DNA of 64,000 nt from an uncultured Lachnospiraceae bacterium (GTDB lineage: Bacteria > Bacillota > Clostridia > Lachnospirales > Lachnospiraceae). The stretch is from NCBI GenBank assembly GCA_947177165.1, contig CAMWTP010000021.1, positions 18,540 through 82,539 of the forward strand, given 5' to 3'. Below are positions 1 through 9,190 of the stretch, piece by piece. Position 1 is the stretch's first letter. The number at the start of each line of letters is the position of its first letter. Position numbers and translations under genes: made by a program. The notes beneath the pieces are model-generated. The model worked only from the letters and a program-made list of their open reading frames with translations, was not told the DNA's origin and did no database searches.

Positions 1-903
1 ATATTTTTGCAGCATTTCGTCTATCACTGCTTTCTTTTCTTCCGCGCCGATAAAAATAGTATAGCTTCTCTTTTCTCCAGGCTGCAGTTTTGCCTGCGCA
101 AACCGCAGCGCACCGATGATTTCATAGCCGTCATACTGTCTGCCATATGCATCATAAGGAAGATTCCCAAGAACGCTCTTTGGCATCTCAAAGCTGCCGC
201 CCTCACCGATATAGTCCTCCACAACAGGCAAAAATCCGACTGGCGCTGCACCGTCCTCCTCCATGCCGCACACATAATACGTTATATGGTTTTTCTGATG
301 TCCTCTCTCATCAAAGGAAAGGGTTGGCGTCACATACACGCCCTTCTCGTCCGTGACTGCTCTGTGCAGCAGCGAAGTCACATGTCTGTGATCCCGCAGG
401 TTATCCGCGCTTCTGCCATACATCGGCACTGCTGCCGTCGGTGTAAAACAGACTTCACGCTCCCCATTGTTTCTGATTTCCACATGCATCAGCTCCACAC
501 AGCAGTCCGATACCGGCACGAAGGATAGAATCTTTGCAGAGAGTCCGTACTCCCTTGACTCCCGCTCCATCAAATGCCACATGGGTCCCGCAGTCAGCAC
601 ACTTTTGTCCTGCTTATCCGTAAATTTGTCCGCCTGCGCCTTTGCGGAAACGCCTGTCGCGGAGAAGCAGGCATTTTCACCGAGATAACACCAGAAATTT
701 CTCGTGGCCTTATTATTGTGCAGATCCTCCGCGCTGACCGGCTGCAGGACAAACGCATTCTGCCCCCGCTTCAAATCACCGCCAAGCGTCGGTGTCACGG
801 CTCCCTTAAGTCCCTGCTCCCCCGCAATCGGAAAATACAGATAGCTCACGTTTTCCGGCTGTTCCAGGCGGAATGTCCCCTGATTGTCTAAGAATGTATA
901 CAT
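1..903 (-). CDS. GH94 phosphorylase, probably 1,2-beta-oligoglucan phosphorylase (partial)
   Basis: The first 301 codons of a gene whose 3' end lies outside the window. The start is the ATG at 903, preceded by GGGAGAAATCATA. The translation opens MYTFLDNQGTFRLEQPENVS and contains STRNFWCYLGEN-like and SFDERGHQKN motifs typical of the N-terminal beta-sandwich of GH94 phosphorylases. From memory of the family it looks most like the sophorose/1,2-beta-oligoglucan phosphorylase branch, which splits beta-1,2-glucans with phosphate to give glucose 1-phosphate; cellobiose-type members begin differently. The neighbouring upstream gene is a GH3 beta-glucosidase, a pairing known for beta-1,2-glucan use in Listeria. 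A terminator-like hairpin separates the two, so this gene probably has its own promoter in 904-1040. The catalytic (alpha/alpha)6 barrel is not in the window, so the substrate is an inference. Confidence 0.8.
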   Translation of the reverse strand, partial: MYTFLDNQGTFRLEQPENVSYLYFPIAGEQGLKGAVTPTLGGDLKRGQNAFVLQPVSAEDLHNNKATRNFWCYLGENACFSATGVSAKAQADKFTDKQDKSVLTAGPMWHLMERESREYGLSAKILSFVPVSDCCVELMHVEIRNNGEREVCFTPTAAVPMYGRSADNLRDHRHVTSLLHRAVTDEKGVYVTPTLSFDERGHQKNHITYYVCGMEEDGAAPVGFLPVVEDYIGEGGSFEMPKSVLGNLPYDAYGRQYDGYEIIGALRFAQAKLQPGEKRSYTIFIGAEEKKAVIDEMLQKY

Positions 904-1052
904 TATGATTTCTCCCTTCATCAGTATTGCTTTTCTTTTTGTTGACGCCCTGTTTCAATCATCTTATAAAAAAAGACGGGAGAAATCAGTGTGATAATTT
1001 TCGTTTTGGTGCTGTTTTTTTAGAATGTCCCTTAGGAACAGTTCCTTACGCA

Positions 1053-1099
1053 CCCATGCACCGCCTTAGCGGCATAGTTCTCTGCATGGGGCTGTGCAT
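1053..1099. repeat. type B hairpin repeat, copy 1
   Basis: An outer 8-bp stem (CCCATGCA at 1053-1060 with TGCATGGG at 1083-1090) encloses a small CCGC/GCGG hairpin and an unpaired CATAGTTCTC stretch, followed by CTGTGCATT. The same plan, with different stem sequences, recurs near 32875 and 49436. It lies between the GH3 and GH94 genes. A short GGAAC/GTTCC inverted repeat directly precedes it. Confidence 0.55.
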
Positions 1100-1135
1100 T
1101 AAAAAAAGCACTTGTCCGAAGATAAGTGCTTTTTG
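1100..1135 (-). terminator. bidirectional rho-independent terminator after the GH3 gene
   Basis: AAAAAGCACTT and AAGTGCTTTTTTT arms flank a 10-nt loop, five bases beyond the GH3 stop codon on the minus strand. T-runs occur on both strands, so it can stop transcription from either side. Confidence 0.8.
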
Positions 1136-1139
1136 TCAT

Positions 1140-3272
1140 TTAATCAATCTGCAGCAGGTGCGTTTTCCTGCCCATCAGCGCGCAGCTTCTCGCATCAGGC
1201 TGTGAACCGCCAATACTGATTTCATACCCTTCTGCAATGTATTCTGCTGCTCCGTCCTCATTAAAGAGCCGAAATGCCTCCGGTAATAATTTCATTGTCA
1301 GTGTCTTTTCCTCCCCGGCCTTCAAATCAACCTTCCTGATTCCTTTCAGCTGGGCGTTCGGCGCATTCTCCCGTCTTGCCTTCACATAAGCCTGCACGGT
1401 CTCTGTGCCGTCCATTGCACCTGTGTTCTTTACTGTAAAGCGGATTTCCACACCCTGTCTGATGTCCGGTGTTCCTGTAAACGCGACATTGCTATAATCA
1501 AAAGTTGTGTATGAGAGACCATACCCAAACGGATAGAGCGCCTCCTGCGTCATGTAGCGGTAGGTGCGTCCCTTCATGGAATAGTCCTCAAAATCCGGCA
1601 GCTCCTCCGTTGTCTTGTAAAACGTAACCGGCAGCTTTCCCTGCGGATTTGCCTCCCCAAACAGGATATCCGCAACCGCCTTTCCGCCCTGTGCGCCCGG
1701 ATACCAGCCCTGCACAATGGCGTCAAGATGCTCCTGCTCCCATGTGAGCGCTGTCGCACTGCCGCAGAGCACCACCAGAATGACCGGCTTTCCGTATTCC
1801 TTTGCAATTTTGAGGATATCGTGCTGGATTCCCGGAAGTCTGAGATCGGGCTTATCCCCGCAGCCGTACTCATTGCCGGTGTCTCCCTGCTCCCCTTCGA
1901 GCGTGGCGTCCATCCCCATCACAGCGATGATCACGTCGCTCTCCTCACAGATGCCGCGCACCTCTGAACTCCTGTCATTTGCCTCCGCCAGTCTTGTCGT
2001 GCGGTCCTTGTACAGATGACAGCCCAGGGAATACATCACGCGCACGTCGTCACCGACATAGTCCTGTATCCCCTCGAGAACCGTCACATAGCGCGACGCA
2101 GTTCCCTCATAATTGCCGACAAGCGCATTCCGGCTATCCGCGTTTGGACCGATCACACCGATCGTTTTTAACTTCTTCTTATCGAGCGGCAGTGTGTTGT
2201 TCTCATTTTTTAACAGGACGATCGATTTTTCTGAAACCTCGCGGTTGAACGCTCTCATTTCTTTGGAATCCACCACAGAATATGGGATTCTGTCATACGG
2301 ATTATCCTCCTTATGGTCAAACACACCAAGCTTCATGCGGGAGGTAAACAGATTGACAACCGCCTCATCAATGCGCGACTCCTCCACAAGCCCTTCTCTT
2401 ACCGCCTGCACCAGATATGTATACAGCGTCCCGCAGTTCAGGTCGCAGCCGTTTGCCATCGCCATCGCAACGGACTCCTGCGCGTTGGAAGTCACCTTGT
2501 GTCCTTCGTAAAAATCCCTGATCGCCCAGCAGTCGGAAGTCACATGACCCTCAAATCCCCACTCATCTCTCAATATGTCAATCAGCAGTTCATGGCTGCC
2601 GCAGCAGGGCACACCGTTTGTCCTGTTGTAAGCCCCCATAACCGCCTCCACATGCCCCTCCTGCACGCACGCCTGAAATGCCGGAAGATACGTCTCCCTC
2701 ATATCCTGCTTCGTCACCACCGCGTCAAATTCATGGCGCAGTGACTCCGGTCCGCTGTGCACTGCAAAATGCTTCGCGCAGGCTGCGGCTTTCAGATAAT
2801 TCTCATCGTGCCCCTGCAGTCCCTGCACATAGCGCACTCCCAGACGGCTTGTCAGGTAAGGATCCTCGCCGAAAGTCTCATGCCCCCTGCCCCATCTCGG
2901 GTCGCGGAAAATATTGACATTCGGTGCCCAGAACGTCAGCCCCTTATAGATGTCAGTGTCCTTTCCCCGCTGCTGCATGTTGAATTTTGCGCGCGCCTCC
3001 GTCGAGACGGCATCGCCTACCTTCTCAAGCAACTCCTCGTCAAATGTTGCCGCCATTCCGATCGCCTGCGGAAACACGGTCGCCGTGCCTGCCCTCGCCA
3101 CACCGTGGAGCGCCTCGTTCCACCAGTTGTACGTTTTGACGCCAAGACGCTCGATCGCCGGCGCTCTGTAAAGCGTCTGCTCCACCTTCTCTTCCAGTGT
3201 CATCTGTGCGACCAGCGCCTTCGCGCGCTCGCGGTAATCTCTCAGCTTTTCTTTGTTTTCATTCAGTTCCAT
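1140..3272 (-). CDS. GH3 family beta-glucosidase
   Basis: A 710-residue cytoplasmic glycoside hydrolase with no signal peptide. The ATG at 3272 is chosen because GGAGGATTTT precedes it; an in-frame ATG 45 bases upstream lacks such a site. It has the GH3 N-terminal TIM-barrel with the nucleophile Asp in VTSDCW (about residue 247), and KHFAVHSGPE and RWGRGHETFGEDP substrate-loop motifs. A C-terminal alpha/beta sandwich with an LEGEQGDTG segment supplies the acid/base region, followed by a fibronectin-III-like end. The sequence resembles the xylosidase/glucosidase branch of GH3. Next to a probable 1,2-beta-oligoglucan phosphorylase it may remove glucose from short beta-1,2-glucans such as sophorose. 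The family is certain; the substrate is inferred from the neighbour. Confidence 0.88.
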   Translation of the reverse strand: MELNENKEKLRDYRERAKALVAQMTLEEKVEQTLYRAPAIERLGVKTYNWWNEALHGVARAGTATVFPQAIGMAATFDEELLEKVGDAVSTEARAKFNMQQRGKDTDIYKGLTFWAPNVNIFRDPRWGRGHETFGEDPYLTSRLGVRYVQGLQGHDENYLKAAACAKHFAVHSGPESLRHEFDAVVTKQDMRETYLPAFQACVQEGHVEAVMGAYNRTNGVPCCGSHELLIDILRDEWGFEGHVTSDCWAIRDFYEGHKVTSNAQESVAMAMANGCDLNCGTLYTYLVQAVREGLVEESRIDEAVVNLFTSRMKLGVFDHKEDNPYDRIPYSVVDSKEMRAFNREVSEKSIVLLKNENNTLPLDKKKLKTIGVIGPNADSRNALVGNYEGTASRYVTVLEGIQDYVGDDVRVMYSLGCHLYKDRTTRLAEANDRSSEVRGICEESDVIIAVMGMDATLEGEQGDTGNEYGCGDKPDLRLPGIQHDILKIAKEYGKPVILVVLCGSATALTWEQEHLDAIVQGWYPGAQGGKAVADILFGEANPQGKLPVTFYKTTEELPDFEDYSMKGRTYRYMTQEALYPFGYGLSYTTFDYSNVAFTGTPDIRQGVEIRFTVKNTGAMDGTETVQAYVKARRENAPNAQLKGIRKVDLKAGEEKTLTMKLLPEAFRLFNEDGAAEYIAEGYEISIGGSQPDARSCALMGRKTHLLQID

Positions 3273-3384
3273 AAAATCCTCCATACGCTTTTCTGGTTGG
3301 GAGATGCTCACTCCCATTTCGTGATCTGTTTTAATTCTGACAGTTTCTCCATTTCGGCTCTTCTAAACAGTTTCTTACACAGAT

Positions 3385-3418
3385 CAGGGAGCCAACAGTA
3401 TTTACTGCGGGCTCCCTG
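3385..3418 (-). terminator. hairpin between the flavoenzyme and GH3 genes
   Basis: CAGGGAGCC and GGCTCCCTG form a 9-bp stem around a 16-nt loop, 55 bases past the flavoenzyme stop. There is no strong T-run after it on the minus strand, so the terminator role is uncertain. It could also be a leader structure of the GH3 gene. Confidence 0.35.
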
Positions 3419-3472
3419 TAGTTCCCTTCTTCTCAAAACATTCCGTATTGATACCATGACACGCAGATCTTG

Positions 3473-5509
3473 TCAGATACTTAAGCACATCGTATAAGCA
3501 GACCAGATGCATCCCATCAGATTAGATGGTCTCTCCGCATCTCCTAATAAATGTACGTTGTCTGCCTTGATCGCATCGTACAAATCCCTGTTGGAACTAT
3601 AGCCGACGGATACGATCACGGTGTCGGCCTCCACTGGCTTTACATCCCTATGGATTCCCTGCAGGCTCTGATTGAGCGCTCTGCCTCTGATATTTGGCTC
3701 ATTATATGTGACTGTCTCAATATAGGCTTTTTTGTCTTCATATTTTACCACCTTGGAATTTTTGAGAATATCAACTTTGTAATATTCCATCAGATCCAAC
3801 AGACAGTTATAATTCGCGGCAGACAGGCCTTCCACATTCAAAATGGTCGGGCAGGTCTCAACAAGCGTCACTTTTTTATTCTTCCTTGCCAGATCATACG
3901 CCAGCTCACATCCGGTCAGGCCGCCTCCGACTATGACAACATTCTGGTCTTTGATATTCTGATTCTGCAGTACATCCACTGCATAACGGACAGCCGGATC
4001 ATCAAATCCAGGAGTGGACAGTCTTCTTTCCTTTGCTCCGGTCGCGACAAAGATTTCGTCATAACCGTCCTTGTCTTCCGGTTTAAATTCCGTATTTAAC
4101 AGTACATGGACGCCGGTCTCCTGCATCTGTCTGCGGTACCACTCGATCAGACGGCGGTCGTCATCCTTGAAATCAAAGGCCGCAGCTGCGATAAAGATGC
4201 CGCCCAGCACATCATTTTTCTCATACAGATCGACTTCATGGCCGCGCAGTGCGCAGACCCTGGCCGCTTCCATTCCTGCAATTCCGCCGCCGACAACGGC
4301 GATCCGCTTTTTCGTGTCTGCCTCTTTTATATTGTAATGATTCTCCATGCCGCATCGCGGGTTCAACGCGCAGGAGATATCTTTTAGGGCCATTTTCTCA
4401 TAGTCAAACTGAACGATTCTGGCAAGACATCCAAAATGACAGGAAATACATGGACGGATATCATCCAGCCTGTCCTCCTTGAACTTGTTCGCTATATCGG
4501 GATCCGCCAGCAACGGTCTGCCCATGCCCATCATATCAATCTTGCCCTCTGCGATAGACCGGTCCGCCAATGCTGGATCATCAAAGCGGCCGGCACAGAT
4601 TACAGGAATGTCCACTTCCTTCTTAATCAGGGCAACATCCTCCAGATTGAGCGCCTTTGGCATATATACCGGCGGATGCGGCCAATACCATGCATCATAG
4701 GTTCCATTGTCGCAGTCCAGCATATCATAACCTGCATCCTGCAGCATTCTGGCTGCTTTCTTGCTCTCCTCGTAATCCCTTCCAAACTCTTCAAACGTCT
4801 CTCCCGGAACAGCACCCCGGTTAAAGGCTTTTGTATAGCTCTTTACAGAATAGCGCAGCGAGACAGGAAAGTCTTTTCCGCACTTCGCCTTTATGGCCTG
4901 CACGATCTCTGTAGCAAAACGCAGGCGGTTCTCCAGTGATCCCCCGTACTCATCGGTACGTTTATTGAAGGAAGAAATCGCAAACTGATCGAGCAGATAT
5001 CCCTCATGAACCGCATGGACCTCGACACCGTCAATTCCGGCGTCTTTGGCAGCTTTGGCGCCGATGGCAAACCATTCCACGTACTGATGGATCTCTTCTA
5101 CGGTCATCTCTCTCTGCACTTTACTCGGATCCCACACATTCGGAAGCGCAGAAGCTGCCGGACTCTCGGGCGTGCCGGATCTACCTGACATCGCAGAGAT
5201 CATAATAAACACTTTCGAACCGTAGCGGTGAACGCCGTCCGCCAGATATTTTGTATTCTCAATATATGTAGCAGGATTTTCCACAATGGAAGGCAGAAAT
5301 TCTCCGGGCGGAATCGGAGCCATCCCGGTGATAATCAGACCGGTGCCGCCCTTTGCCCTCTCAATATAGTAGTCTGCGCCATCCTTTGTGTATGAGCCAT
5401 CTCTGTTCATCATACGGGGAGAGAGTACGCCCATTGGCATCAGCGCAATTCTGTTTGGAATCTCCACATTGCCGATTTTTACAGGTGAAAACAGATGATC
5501 GTAAGCCAT
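3473..5509 (-). CDS. Old-Yellow-Enzyme-type NAD(P)H:flavin oxidoreductase with Fe-S and FAD domains
   Basis: A 678-residue three-domain reductase of the 2,4-dienoyl-CoA reductase/BaiCD/enoate-reductase type. An N-terminal FMN-binding TIM barrel runs to about residue 350 (FSPVKIGNVEIPNRIAL; ICAGRFDDP; GMGRPLLADP). A cysteine cluster C-X2-C-X3-C-X17-C (CISCHFGC onward) should bind a [4Fe-4S] cluster. The C-terminal half has two dinucleotide-binding motifs, AVVGGGIAGMEAA for FAD and VIVGGGLTGCELA for NAD(P)H. Such enzymes reduce activated C=C bonds of enoates, bile-acid or xenobiotic substrates anaerobically; the substrate cannot be read here. The start has a clear AAGGAAGG site. The gene stands alone between a chemoreceptor and the GH3 gene. 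Confidence 0.88.
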   Translation of the reverse strand: MAYDHLFSPVKIGNVEIPNRIALMPMGVLSPRMMNRDGSYTKDGADYYIERAKGGTGLIITGMAPIPPGEFLPSIVENPATYIENTKYLADGVHRYGSKVFIMISAMSGRSGTPESPAASALPNVWDPSKVQREMTVEEIHQYVEWFAIGAKAAKDAGIDGVEVHAVHEGYLLDQFAISSFNKRTDEYGGSLENRLRFATEIVQAIKAKCGKDFPVSLRYSVKSYTKAFNRGAVPGETFEEFGRDYEESKKAARMLQDAGYDMLDCDNGTYDAWYWPHPPVYMPKALNLEDVALIKKEVDIPVICAGRFDDPALADRSIAEGKIDMMGMGRPLLADPDIANKFKEDRLDDIRPCISCHFGCLARIVQFDYEKMALKDISCALNPRCGMENHYNIKEADTKKRIAVVGGGIAGMEAARVCALRGHEVDLYEKNDVLGGIFIAAAAFDFKDDDRRLIEWYRRQMQETGVHVLLNTEFKPEDKDGYDEIFVATGAKERRLSTPGFDDPAVRYAVDVLQNQNIKDQNVVIVGGGLTGCELAYDLARKNKKVTLVETCPTILNVEGLSAANYNCLLDLMEYYKVDILKNSKVVKYEDKKAYIETVTYNEPNIRGRALNQSLQGIHRDVKPVEADTVIVSVGYSSNRDLYDAIKADNVHLLGDAERPSNLMGCIWSAYTMCLSI

Positions 5510-5674
5510 AAATTACCTTCCTTTCTCTGACTGGTCTGTACAGACGACAACACAGCAGTGATACAAATGACAAGTGCCCGAATTATAAAACGTTATAATA
5601 TGTTCATTGTACCATGCACATATCACGAATGCAATATGAAATCCGCGGCGGAAAAGGGGACGCAGCACACTCAC

Positions 5675-7381
5675 TTACTGTCTGGAGGGACTGTTTTTTA
5701 GTTTAAACTTTGCTACAAGCGTCTTCATAAGCTGTGACTGGCTGGACAGTTCTTCGCTTGCAGCCGCGCTTTCCTCTGCGGTTGCCGAGTTTGTCTGTAC
5801 AACATCGGAAATCTGATCCATTCCTATCGTGATCTGGGAGATGGAATATGCCTGATCGTTGCTGGCCTCTGAGATCTGTCCGATAATGCCTGTCATTTCA
5901 TTTACATCATTTACCGCATCAAGCAGAGACTGCGCTGTATCGTCAGCAATCTGCTTTCCGTTTTCCACTACCTTCAATGAATTTTCAATCAAATCAGAGA
6001 TATTCTTGGATGCCTCTGCACTTTTGTTTGCCAGGCTGCGGACTTCATCTGCTACTACTGCAAACCCTTTTCCGGCAGCGCCTGCGCGGGCGGCTTCTAC
6101 AGCAGCGTTTAGGGCAAGGATGTTGGTCTGCAGCGCAATATCTTCAATTGTCTTTATGATTTTGCCAATCTCGTTAGAGCTGTCGCTGATATCCTCCATT
6201 GCCTGTATCATCTGCTGCATTTTTTCGTTGCTCACGTTCATTTTCGTGCTGACGCTTCCTGCCGTTTCCTCTGCCTGCCGCGCATTGTCTGCATTCTGGT
6301 TCACCTTGCCGGAGATTTCATTAATGGTTGCAACGAGTTCCTGCACGGCACTTGCCTGCTCGCTTGTTCCCTGGGCAAGAGCCTGTGCGCCGTCCGATAC
6401 CTGCTCTGCCCCGCCTGCAACCTGAGCGGAACTTTGGCTAATCTGCCGCATCGTGTCGTTGAGCTTCTCTGCAATCCCTCGGAAAGAAACCAGCAGTGGA
6501 TGGAAATTGCCTGTATATTCCTCTTCACAGACAGAATCGACTGTAAAATCTCCTTTCGCCATCTTAGCAAGGAATTCATTCTCATCCTCAATAATCACCT
6601 GAAGCTTATGGATCAGTCTGCCTACCTGCGCAGCAAGAACCCCCAGTTCATCCTTAGAGGTATAGGAAATCTTCACATCCAGATCTCCCTCTGCCATTTT
6701 TAAAGCGGCCTTCTCAATCTCGGATATAGGAGTCTTGATCAACCGTATAATCACAACTGAGAAGAAAACTCCCACAAAAAATATGACAACGATCACTGTT
6801 ATCATAATCCTTGTAGCCGTTCTGTAAAGGAAATAACTTTCCTCCGCTGCAGCGTCACTGCCTTCTGTATTGTAGGTGATGATATCATTAAAGGTGCCGT
6901 TTAAAGAATTGTAGATTTCTACACATTCACCTTCCAGAATAGCGCGTGCATCCTCAGTGCGGCCCTGCCCGGCCAACGCCATCATTTCTTCATCCGCTTC
7001 ATTGTACTGCGTCCAGAAACTCATTGCGCTATCATAAAACGCTCTCTCTTCTTCATCAATCAATTCTCCATATGCAGCCAGAAGGGTGTTCATATTTTCC
7101 TTTTCCTTTTGAAGATACTGGAGACTGGATGCTTCTACGTCATCAGAAATCGCGGTGAGATACCCCAATTCATTGAGACGGATATTCGAAATGGTAGCGC
7201 TCATGCTCCTTGCTGTATCAATACTGGGAAGCCAGCTTGTTGTAATGTCACTTGTCATCTCGTTCATCTGCCCCATAAGGTTGAATGACATACCACCGAT
7301 CGTAAACATGCCAATCAGCGCGACTCCTATAAGAATATAAAGTTTTAATCTGATTTTTAGATTTCGTATAAAGTTGATCAT
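5675..7381 (-). CDS. methyl-accepting chemotaxis protein
   Basis: A 568-residue chemoreceptor. The ATG at 7381 is chosen for its AAAGGAG site nine bases upstream; the in-frame ATG at 7435 has none. There is a transmembrane helix near residues 12-32 and a second near 190-213 (MITVIVVIFFVGVFFSVVII). Between them lies a roughly 150-residue helical sensor of the 4HB type. A HAMP segment follows (IRLIKTPISEIEKAA). The long cytoplasmic coiled coil has the conserved tip NILALNAAVEAARAG and DEVRSLA, which bind CheA/CheW. No chemotaxis genes are nearby. The ligand is unknown. A good sigma-A promoter lies about 100 bases upstream. Confidence 0.93.
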   Translation of the reverse strand: MINFIRNLKIRLKLYILIGVALIGMFTIGGMSFNLMGQMNEMTSDITTSWLPSIDTARSMSATISNIRLNELGYLTAISDDVEASSLQYLQKEKENMNTLLAAYGELIDEEERAFYDSAMSFWTQYNEADEEMMALAGQGRTEDARAILEGECVEIYNSLNGTFNDIITYNTEGSDAAAEESYFLYRTATRIMITVIVVIFFVGVFFSVVIIRLIKTPISEIEKAALKMAEGDLDVKISYTSKDELGVLAAQVGRLIHKLQVIIEDENEFLAKMAKGDFTVDSVCEEEYTGNFHPLLVSFRGIAEKLNDTMRQISQSSAQVAGGAEQVSDGAQALAQGTSEQASAVQELVATINEISGKVNQNADNARQAEETAGSVSTKMNVSNEKMQQMIQAMEDISDSSNEIGKIIKTIEDIALQTNILALNAAVEAARAGAAGKGFAVVADEVRSLANKSAEASKNISDLIENSLKVVENGKQIADDTAQSLLDAVNDVNEMTGIIGQISEASNDQAYSISQITIGMDQISDVVQTNSATAEESAAASEELSSQSQLMKTLVAKFKLKNSPSRQ

Positions 7382-7478
7382 GTTTCTATTCTCCTTTTGT
7401 GTTCTAACCTTTTCCACAATATTATGTGATCGCATCAGCCCTGAACGGCATCCTGCAATTCCTTATCTCTGGTAATTT

Positions 7479-7507
7479 ATTATACTAAAATTATTGCTTT
7501 TTTTCAA
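7479..7507 (-). promoter_or_regulatory. sigma-A promoter of the chemoreceptor gene
   Basis: On the minus strand TTGAAA and TATAAT are separated by exactly 17 bases, about 100 bases before the chemoreceptor start. This is a near-consensus match, so a vegetative rather than a sigma-D (motility) promoter is indicated. Confidence 0.65.
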
Positions 7508-7551
7508 GCAAATCTGAGTTAATGAAGAATAACACATGAATGAACAGTTTC

Positions 7552-8091
7552 TTAATATAGTAATTTGTTCCCCTTCTCGCAGATCTCATAAATTTCATCA
7601 TATTTCGCTTCAATTAACGGCGTAAGCTTCTCTGTCTGTCTTTCCACAATCTTTTTGTAGAGAAAATACGGAAAGATCCAGCCCAGAAATCCCGGTATGG
7701 CAAGCAGAATGCACAGAATATAGTATGGCGGCTGGGCTGTCACCGCAAATGTAGAGCCAGCCATAAATGCAGTTCCGATCACTCCAAGGAGGATGGCATA
7801 CGCAGCTGCCACAGACGTTTTTCTCTGTTCCAATGTCTGTATCTCCGCAACACACGCCTCAAAATTCCGCTGCAGTCTGGTAAGCTCTGCCTTATTGAGA
7901 ATTTTTCGGTCGCGTTTCAGCCGAATCACCGTCTTCTGACCGCTCCCTGTCTTTTCACCTATGCCGCTCCCTGCCCGGCTGTCGTTTACTTCCCATCCAA
8001 AATTTTCATACCCGTCCAGAAATAATGAGACCATACTGTTGTCTACTACAAGCTCTTTATATTCATATCCCACATAATTTCTTTCATCCAT
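7552..8091 (-). CDS. small membrane protein in a two-component operon
   Basis: A 179-residue protein starting at the ATG at 8091, which overlaps the kinase gene end by 8 bases and has a GGAGGGAAGG site inside it. The first 90 residues are soluble and charged (YEYKELVVDN; FGWEV; VIRLKRDRKI), followed by a short coiled region. Two hydrophobic helices (AAYAILLGVIGTAFMAGSTF and ILCILLAIPGFLGWIFPYFL) and a charged tail follow. I do not recognise a named family. Translational coupling suggests it works with, or is an output of, the two-component system. One possibility is a membrane partner of the kinase. Confidence 0.8.
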   Translation of the reverse strand: MDERNYVGYEYKELVVDNSMVSLFLDGYENFGWEVNDSRAGSGIGEKTGSGQKTVIRLKRDRKILNKAELTRLQRNFEACVAEIQTLEQRKTSVAAAYAILLGVIGTAFMAGSTFAVTAQPPYYILCILLAIPGFLGWIFPYFLYKKIVERQTEKLTPLIEAKYDEIYEICEKGNKLLY

Positions 8092-9190
8092 TTTTTCCTT
8101 CCCTCCTTGCCTGCGATTCCGTTCCAGCCACAGGCAGCACCACCAGAAAAGTGCTTCCCTTTCCCTCCTCGCTGGTAATCTGAATCTCCCCATCCATCAG
8201 CTCCAGCACCCTTTTTACCAGTGCAAGTCCCAGTCCGTTTCCCTCTGTGGAATGGGACGTGTCCCCCTGATAGAACTTGTCGAAGATATGGTTTATGTGC
8301 TCTCTCGCTATGCCGCATCCCGTATCTGTCACTGACACCCTGACATAGCTTTCGTCCGATGTCTGCCGAATCGTGATACAGCCTCCCCGCTCTGTAAACT
8401 TCACCGCGTTGGAAAGCAGGTTGTTCCATACCAGCTCCATCAGGCTTGCATCCGCCCTGACCATCGCCACATCCTCTATGTCCGCCTCCATCCCGAGCCC
8501 TTTTTCTTCCATCGCATCCTCAAACAGAAACACGCTCTCGCACAACTGCCTGCACACATCGTAAACCGCTGCTTCCGGTGTGATTCTCTGGTGCTCCAGC
8601 TTATTTAGCTTCAGGATATTGCTGATCAGGGAAGAAAGTCTTGACGCCGCGTTCTCGATCTCCTTTGCGTACTCCTTTTCCTGTTTCTCCGATGCCTTTC
8701 CTGTCTGCAGAAGCTGCGCATAATTTTTGATAATGGAAATGGGGGTTTTCATCTCATGGGACACATTGGAGATGAAATCTGTTTTCAGCGTCTCGATACT
8801 CCCGAGCTCCTCCACCATCTTATTGAAATCCAGTATCATGACATCCAGATAGTCCAGCCGGTCTGCAGTATGAACAGTGGGAATATATACAGAAAAATCC
8901 CCTTCCGAGACCTTTCTGGTGGCATCCGCCATTTTATGCAGAGGCTCAGCGTAAGAACTTTTTATCCGCTGCCTTGCAAACAGGGTAAGTCCCACCGCCA
9001 CCATTCCCCAGTATAGAATGGGAACCGTCGACTTGATAAACGCATTCCACTGCAGTTTCTCCATCATTACAATCAGTCCCGAATGAATACCGGACATCAG
9101 AAGCAGTGTTCCCCAATAAATCGCCAGAAGAGAAAGCGCAAAGCGCCGTTCTTTGATTTGCCCGTAATAATTTTCCTTCTTCACTTTCAT
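8084..9190 (-). CDS. sensor histidine kinase
   Basis: A 368-residue membrane kinase. Two transmembrane helices (about 17-42 and 55-72) flank a very short extracytoplasmic loop, so it probably senses within the membrane or through a partner protein. HAMP-like linker residues 75-130 lead to the phospho-acceptor His145 in SNVSHEMKTP, then the N box (ELVWNNLLSNAVKFT), the G1 box (VTDTGCGI) and the G2 box (GNGLGLALVKRV). Its start overlaps the response-regulator stop by four bases (ATGA), so the two are coupled. Cell-envelope stress kinases of this short-loop kind often regulate a neighbouring membrane protein or transporter. Confidence 0.92.
   Translation of the reverse strand: MKVKKENYYGQIKERRFALSLLAIYWGTLLLMSGIHSGLIVMMEKLQWNAFIKSTVPILYWGMVAVGLTLFARQRIKSSYAEPLHKMADATRKVSEGDFSVYIPTVHTADRLDYLDVMILDFNKMVEELGSIETLKTDFISNVSHEMKTPISIIKNYAQLLQTGKASEKQEKEYAKEIENAASRLSSLISNILKLNKLEHQRITPEAAVYDVCRQLCESVFLFEDAMEEKGLGMEADIEDVAMVRADASLMELVWNNLLSNAVKFTERGGCITIRQTSDESYVRVSVTDTGCGIAREHINHIFDKFYQGDTSHSTEGNGLGLALVKRVLELMDGEIQITSEEGKGSTFLVVLPVAGTESQARREGKNG

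Noticed and set aside
2757..3497. 246-codon plus-strand open frame
   Set aside because: Antisense to the GH3 gene start; basic, Arg/His-rich sequence typical of a shadow frame.
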